Shown piece after piece: positions 3,902-7,811 of a stretch of DNA of 7,811 nucleotides (within the stretch, counting starts at the first letter, position 1; the number at the start of each line of letters is the position of its first letter). The stretch lies in assembly GCA_002779665.1 (NCBI GenBank), contig PEVZ01000054.1, forward strand, positions 1 through 7,811, read 5' to 3'. The stretch comes from Candidatus Roizmanbacteria bacterium CG06_land_8_20_14_3_00_34_14 (GTDB lineage: Bacteria; Patescibacteriota; Microgenomatia; UBA1406; GWC2-37-13). The notes beneath the pieces are model-generated. The model was not told the DNA's origin. It searched no databases and saw nothing but the letters and a program-made list of their open reading frames with translations. The translations under genes were made by a program, and so were the position numbers.

Positions 3902-6265
3902 ATGGAGACAATTGACCTTCAAATTTATACAGATAGATTAATTACGATTGGTTTAGCGAGCTTAGCTGCCATTTTAGCGGCCGGATTAACCTTTATCCTA
4001 ATATATTTGGTAGTTATTTATTTTCGTCTGAAAAAGAGAGAGCAAATTTCTCTTGAAATGGTCACTTTGGAAGTCAAATTAGCTAAAGAAAATGAAATTA
4101 AGATAGATGCAGCCGATCAGATGTTTTCTTCATTCTCATCACTCAAAAAGTCGGGCTTTTGGTCATTTCTTGAAGTCGACGACGTCGTCTCTTTTGAAAT
4201 TATTGGAAAAAAAGCGGAAATCAGATTTTATATCTCGGCTCCAAATAGAATTATTGATCTAATCGAAAAAACAATTTATGGTTATTATCCAGCGGCTGAT
4301 ATTAGAAAAGTCGATGAACCGAATATTTTTTCTGAACAAGGCAAGGTAGTCTTTGGCGGTTTAGTGCAGAAAGAAGCACCATATATGCCAATCAGATTAT
4401 ATCGAGATCTTCCGACTGACTCCTTGTCTGCGATCACCTCGGCCTTGTCTAAATTTGATGATAACGAAGGGGGGATTATCCAGATTTTAATCCGCCCGGC
4501 AGGAGGCAAATGGAAAACTACCGGGAAAAGTTATGTCTCAAGCACTAAAAAAAATGAAGCCAATCCGGAAAAAGCTACTTTTAAAACCGATCCAAAAGTT
4601 CTTGAAAAAATTGAAGATAAATGTTCTCACTCTGGTTTTGAGACAGTGATTCGTTTTGTTGTGACGGCCAAGAATAAGGATATGGCCGATACTCACTTAA
4701 AAAATATGAAAAATGCCTTTACTCAATTTAATTCCGACTCAAATAATTTTAGTGGTACGAAAGATCTTTTTAAAGGCGTCTTTATGATTAATTTTATCTA
4801 CAAATTTTTTCCGGTGATTGAGATACCATTTTGGCCTTTTGGAAAAACAATTTCAATTTTATCAACCGACGAGCTGGCCACTATTTTTCATTTTCCTAAT
4901 AAAACCGTCGAAACACCTCATATTCAAAGGCTAAAAGCGAAGACGGCGCCGGTTCCCATAGAAGTTCCTCAGTCGGGGGGCACATCTGTTGGAGGCGGTT
5001 ATTACCGTGGAGTTAAGCGCCCGGTTACAATCAGTGTAGAAGATCGCCGACGCCACGTTTATATCATTGGAAAGACAGGTGTAGGAAAATCAGTATTACT
5101 TCATGATATGGCGATACAAGATATTAAGGCGGGACACGGAGTTTGTGTTATTGATCCCCACGGTGACTTGATTGATGATATTGTCAAATATATTCCGCCT
5201 GAAAGAGCTGAGGATGTTATCTACTTCGATCCATCCGATGCTGAGCGACCGATGGGTCTGAATCTTCTTGAAGCTAAAACTGAGGATCAAAAACATTTTA
5301 TCACCACTTCAATTATTAACTTAATGTATAAGCTTTACGATCCACAAAGAACCGGAATTATAGGTCCGCGGTTTGAGCATGCCGTCCGTAACGCGATGTT
5401 GACGGTGATGAGTGAGAAAGGGTCAACTTTTGTTGAGATTGTCCGCGTTTTAACCGATCCAAAATATGTCCAGGAATTATTACCAAAAGTTCAAGACCCG
5501 ATTGTCAGACGTTACTGGACTGATCAAATCGCCCAAACGTCTGATTTTCATAAATCAGAAGTCCTCGACTATATCGTCTCGAAGTTCGGTCGTTTTATTA
5601 CCAATAAATTAATGAGAAATATTATTGGTCAATCAGATTCGGCCTTTGATTTTAGACACGTGATGGATGAAGGAAAAATTCTTCTAATTAATCTTTCAAA
5701 AGGAAAATTAGGAGAAGAAAATTCCAGCTTTTTAGGATTAGTTTTAATCCCGAAAATTTTGATTGCGGCGATGAGCCGCCAGGAAATACCGGAAGATAAG
5801 CGTCGCGATTTTTTCCTCTACGTCGATGAGTTTCAGAATTTTGCCACTCCGGATTTTGCCACTATATTGTCAGAAGCTCGTAAATATCATTTAAATTTAA
5901 CAGTGGCGAACCAATTTATCGGGCAGATGGATGATGAAGTAAAAAATGCTATTTTTGGAAACGTGGGGACTTTGATTTCTTTCCGCGTCGGCGTCACCGA
6001 TGCTTCATATATGCAGAGAGAATACCAGCCGGTGTTTGGTGAAACTGATCTTATCAATATTGAAAGATTTCACGCTTATATGAAGACAATCGTTGATAAT
6101 GAGCCGGTTCCGCCATTTTCAGTCGATATGACTAAGGATATTAAAATATTTAAAGCCGGAGCTAATGAGAAAATTGCTCAAGCGGTAATTCAGCTTTCCC
6201 GATTAAAATACGGTAGGCCAAAGGAATTAGTCGAGGCGGAGATTAATCAGAGAGCAAGATTGTAA
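3902..6265 (+). CDS. Membrane-anchored VirD4/TraD/HerA-like ATPase
   Basis: This 787-residue protein resembles conjugative coupling ATPases (VirD4/TraD/TraG) and HerA/FtsK-type DNA pumps. These sit at the inner membrane and drive DNA or protein through a hexameric ring. A hydrophobic segment at about 13-41 is followed by basic FRLKKRE and a long soluble domain of unknown type (about 45-375). The motor domain has Walker A GKTGVGKS (390-397), the D418-P-H-G-D motif, Walker B L-Y-V-D642-E643-F-Q and the sensor-like A-N-Q671. All catalytic residues are intact. The open frame extends upstream to GTG 3857. ATG 3902 is chosen because it precedes the membrane segment directly and follows a -10 box. 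No relaxase, VirB4 or pilin gene is nearby, so conjugation is not supported. A role in DNA uptake or export is a guess. Confidence 0.85.
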   Translation: METIDLQIYTDRLITIGLASLAAILAAGLTFILIYLVVIYFRLKKREQISLEMVTLEVKLAKENEIKIDAADQMFSSFSSLKKSGFWSFLEVDDVVSFEIIGKKAEIRFYISAPNRIIDLIEKTIYGYYPAADIRKVDEPNIFSEQGKVVFGGLVQKEAPYMPIRLYRDLPTDSLSAITSALSKFDDNEGGIIQILIRPAGGKWKTTGKSYVSSTKKNEANPEKATFKTDPKVLEKIEDKCSHSGFETVIRFVVTAKNKDMADTHLKNMKNAFTQFNSDSNNFSGTKDLFKGVFMINFIYKFFPVIEIPFWPFGKTISILSTDELATIFHFPNKTVETPHIQRLKAKTAPVPIEVPQSGGTSVGGGYYRGVKRPVTISVEDRRRHVYIIGKTGVGKSVLLHDMAIQDIKAGHGVCVIDPHGDLIDDIVKYIPPERAEDVIYFDPSDAERPMGLNLLEAKTEDQKHFITTSIINLMYKLYDPQRTGIIGPRFEHAVRNAMLTVMSEKGSTFVEIVRVLTDPKYVQELLPKVQDPIVRRYWTDQIAQTSDFHKSEVLDYIVSKFGRFITNKLMRNIIGQSDSAFDFRHVMDEGKILLINLSKGKLGEENSSFLGLVLIPKILIAAMSRQEIPEDKRRDFFLYVDEFQNFATPDFATILSEARKYHLNLTVANQFIGQMDDEVKNAIFGNVGTLISFRVGVTDASYMQREYQPVFGETDLINIERFHAYMKTIVDNEPVPPFSVDMTKDIKIFKAGANEKIAQAVIQLSRLKYGRPKELVEAEINQRARL

Positions 6266-6267
6266 GA

Positions 6268-6295
6268 GTTATGGGTTATGGGTTATGGGTTAGGA
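6268..6295. repeat. Heptamer tandem repeat, unit GTTATGG
   Basis: Three perfect GTTATGG units (6268-6288) are followed by the variant GTTAGGA (6289-6295). They fill the short gap after the ATPase stop. The variant unit provides most of the ribosome binding site of the next gene. The ATG in the first unit (6271) opens the downstream frame but is probably not used. Confidence 0.88.
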
Positions 6296-6297
6296 GG
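6292..6297 (+). promoter_or_regulatory. Consensus Shine-Dalgarno site of the flavoprotein gene
   Basis: AGGAGG lies nine bases before ATG 6307. It is the only strong ribosome binding site in the window and decides that start over the in-frame ATG at 6271. Four of its six bases come from the last heptamer unit. Confidence 0.85.
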
Positions 6298-6306
6298 AAA
6301 AAACAT

Positions 6307-7041
6307 ATGTTGTCAATCTACAAAACCATTTTTTCCAAAAAATCTCAATTAAATTCCAACACCTATCTTTACCATTTTAATTTATTTGAACCGAAAGAAA
6401 TCATTTTCAAGCCCGGTCAATATATTATCTTAAAAGTTCCATTGGAAAAGGGCTATATTTCTCGCCTGTATTCGATCTCATCTTCAAATACCGAGAAAAA
6501 TAGTTTTGAACTGATTGTTGAGACAGTCTTAGGAGGGTTAGGATCAGGATATTTATCGTCGTTGAAAGAGGGCGTTGAAGTCAATTTCCAAGGACCAGCC
6601 GGGATGTTTGAGTTAAAGAAAAATGAACGGGATAAAATATTTATGGTGACAGGGACGGGAATTGCACCAATAAGATCAATGATAAATTCGAAATTCGAAA
6701 TTCGAAATTCGAAATTTTCTTTATTTTGGGGGCTAAAGAACTATAAAGATGTTTATTTATTAAACGAGTTAAAAGGTTACAAGTTAAAAGTTGCAAGTTT
6801 TGATTTTAAAATTTGTCTTTCCCGTGAGCAAAACTTAGATATGATCCCAGAAGAGGATAAAAAATATTTTTTCCTCGGTCACATCGACTCCTGTTTTGAA
6901 AAACTATTCACTAATCACTATTCACTAATCACTGTTAACGAATTCTACCTCTGTGGCGGTCGCAATATTGTTGAATCATTAAAACAATTTCTTCTATCCA
7001 AAAACGTTCCAAAAGAAAATATTATTTTCGAGAAATTCTGA
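6307..7041 (+). CDS. Ferredoxin-NADP reductase-type flavoprotein oxidoreductase
   Basis: The family moves electrons between NAD(P)H and a one-electron carrier such as ferredoxin or flavodoxin, through FAD, in the cytosol. The 244 residues are close to the usual 230-260. The FAD domain has F-K-P-G-Q-Y (34-39), R53-L-Y-S56 and G96-P-A-G-M-F101. The nucleotide domain has G116-T-G-I-A-P-I-R-S-M125, L-F-W-G-L (139-143), F-Y-L-C-G-G (213-218) and an aromatic C-terminal end (IIFEKF). All landmarks are intact, so it is probably functional. No iron-sulfur cluster domain is attached; the electron partner is unknown. Three heptamer tracts lie inside its C-terminal half, coding for about residues 126-136, 156-165 and 199-210, each between motifs. 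The start is fixed by AGGAGG nine bases upstream. It lies 41 bases after the ATPase and may be co-transcribed. Confidence 0.88.
   Translation: MLSIYKTIFSKKSQLNSNTYLYHFNLFEPKEIIFKPGQYIILKVPLEKGYISRLYSISSSNTEKNSFELIVETVLGGLGSGYLSSLKEGVEVNFQGPAGMFELKKNERDKIFMVTGTGIAPIRSMINSKFEIRNSKFSLFWGLKNYKDVYLLNELKGYKLKVASFDFKICLSREQNLDMIPEEDKKYFFLGHIDSCFEKLFTNHYSLITVNEFYLCGGRNIVESLKQFLLSKNVPKENIIFEKF
6684..6711. repeat. Heptamer tandem repeat, unit AAATTCG, inside the flavoprotein gene
   Basis: Four perfect AAATTCG units are followed by a partial AAATT. They encode the seven-residue period N-S-K-F-E-I-R between the nucleotide-binding G-T-G-I-A-P motif and the F-W-G strand. It is the same unit as at 3389-3416, about 3.3 kb away. 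Confidence 0.92.
6773..6800. repeat. Degenerate heptamer repeat, AAGTTAC-like units, inside the flavoprotein gene
   Basis: GTT recurs at 6776, 6783, 6790 and 6797, exactly seven bases apart. The units AAGGTTA, CAAGTTA, AAAGTTG and CAAGTTT encode about residues 156-165. It is degenerate but in strict phase. Confidence 0.6.
6902..6936. repeat. Heptamer tandem repeat, CACTAAT/CACTATT units, inside the flavoprotein gene
   Basis: Five units, AACTATT, CACTAAT, CACTATT, CACTAAT and CACTGTT, encode T-N-H-Y-S-L-I-T-V just before the F-Y-L-C-G-G motif. The alternation of CACTAAT with CACTATT suggests a 14-bp higher-order unit. Confidence 0.85.
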
Positions 7042-7049
7042 TTACTAGT

Positions 7050-7811
7050 ATGGCTTTTTTTAATGATATAAATATAGATAATTGGAAAAAGTCAGAAATT
7101 TGGACTGATAGCCTCTGGCTTATTTCCTCAAGAGATAATACAGGAAAACATAGTGGATTTTATCACGGAAATTTTATCCCTCAAATACCTCATCAATTGA
7201 TTTTAAGGTATTCTAAAAAAAATGAAACAATCTTTGATCCATTTGTAGGTAGTGGAACTTCTGCTTTTGAATCTGAGACGTTAAAAAGAAATTTTATTGG
7301 CATTGACATTCAGGAAAATTTAATTAAATATATTCAAAAAAAAATATCAACAAAAAATAACTTTTCAGAGTTGATCGTAGGAGATAGTGTCTTAGAAAAA
7401 ACATTTGAAGAAGTCGAAAAATCATTATTAAAAAATAATAAAAAGTATATTCAGCTTGCAATATTACATCCTCCTTATGCAGATATTATTAAATTCAGCA
7501 ATTTAAAAGGTGACTTATCAAATTGCAAATCGCTAAAAGAATTTTTGAGTAATTTTTCAGTCGTTGCAAAAAATACAATCAAAATATTAGAAAAAAATAG
7601 ATATTTATGTCTTGTTATGGGAGATAAATTTCTAAAAGGACAATGGATTCCTTTAGGATTTTATTGTATGAATGAAGTACAAAAGTTGGGTTTGACTTTG
7701 AAAAGTATTATAATTAAAAATATCGAAGGCAATCGTGCAAAACAAAACAAAGAAGCAATTTGGAGATATAGAGCTCTTTCGAGCGATTATTATATTTTTA
7801 AGCACGAATAT
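7050..7811 (+). CDS. DNA methyltransferase (N6-adenine or N4-cytosine), 3' end outside window
   Basis: The frame from ATG 7050 is open for 254 codons to the window edge. It would transfer a methyl group from S-adenosylmethionine to an exocyclic amino group in DNA. Motif I, D63-P-F-V-G-S-G-T70, binds the cofactor and is followed by F-I-G-I-D-I-Q-E-N. The catalytic motif IV is H140-P-P-Y143. The preceding segment, YHGNFIPQIPHQLI (38-51), is also typical. HPPY instead of the commoner DPPY/NPPY/SPPY occurs in one family of these enzymes as I recall it, together with the later G-D-L-S and M-G-D segments seen here. The last residues, Y-I-F-K-H-E-Y, resemble the normal C-terminal strand, so only a few residues should be missing. 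It starts eight bases after the flavoprotein stop with no Shine-Dalgarno site. It looks more AT-rich than the ATPase gene, suggesting transfer. A restriction enzyme partner may lie beyond the window. Confidence 0.85.
   Translation, partial: MAFFNDINIDNWKKSEIWTDSLWLISSRDNTGKHSGFYHGNFIPQIPHQLILRYSKKNETIFDPFVGSGTSAFESETLKRNFIGIDIQENLIKYIQKKISTKNNFSELIVGDSVLEKTFEEVEKSLLKNNKKYIQLAILHPPYADIIKFSNLKGDLSNCKSLKEFLSNFSVVAKNTIKILEKNRYLCLVMGDKFLKGQWIPLGFYCMNEVQKLGLTLKSIIIKNIEGNRAKQNKEAIWRYRALSSDYYIFKHEY

Noticed and set aside
4285..4509. Minus-strand open frame inside the ATPase gene
   Set aside because: It is antisense to an intact conserved gene and has no recognisable domain.
5096..5296. Second minus-strand open frame inside the ATPase gene
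   Set aside because: It lies over the conserved motor region; the composition is that of a mirror frame.
3389..6936. Repeats as a CRISPR array
   Set aside because: The units are 7 bp and directly adjacent, with no spacers and no cas genes.

Overview
The window looks like a piece of an AT-rich bacterial genome, most likely a candidate-phyla-radiation (Patescibacteria) lineage. This is an inference. The evidence is small, compact genes, few Shine-Dalgarno sites, several genes whose -10 box sits right at the start codon (leaderless transcripts), a lone membrane-anchored VirD4/TraD-like ATPase and a decayed GIY-YIG gene. No rRNA, tRNA or CRISPR array was seen, so the taxonomic placement is tentative.

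Left part (1-1444): a non-coding, dyad-rich stretch runs into a wrecked GIY-YIG nuclease gene (211-397). A minus-strand gene of unknown function follows (402-788). Divergent from it is a toxin-antitoxin operon: a Phd/YefM-type antitoxin (877-1254) overlaps a RelE/ParE-type toxin (1190-1444). Its promoter has a palindromic operator over the -10 box and appears to drive a leaderless mRNA.

Middle part (1445-3425): two small tandem repeats lead into radC (1587-2273), which has a near-consensus promoter. On the minus strand lies what I read as the graveyard of a branched-chain amino acid operon. It holds the last ~35 codons of ilvD (2948-3055), an intact ridA (2561-2938), and a C-terminal relic of ilvC (2266-2536) with a stop codon, an internal deletion and a frameshift. 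An acylphosphatase gene (3097-3372) lies upstream of these.

Right part (3426-7811): a small membrane-anchored, TPR-like protein (minus strand) is divergent from a large VirD4/TraD/HerA-like ATPase (3902-6265). After it come a ferredoxin-NADP reductase-type flavoprotein (6307-7041) and a DNA methyltransferase that runs off the window end (7050-7811). The last three genes share a strand and tight spacing and may be co-transcribed.

The most unusual signal is a set of tandem repeats with an exact 7-bp period but different unit sequences: AAATTCG twice, GTTATGG, ATGTTAC-like, AAGTTAC-like and CACTAAT/CACTATT. Six tracts lie between 3389 and 6936. Three are inside the flavoprotein reading frame and one supplies part of its ribosome binding site. 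They resemble in kind the heptameric short tandem repeats known from cyanobacteria and point to a process that creates or spreads 7-bp repeats regardless of sequence.
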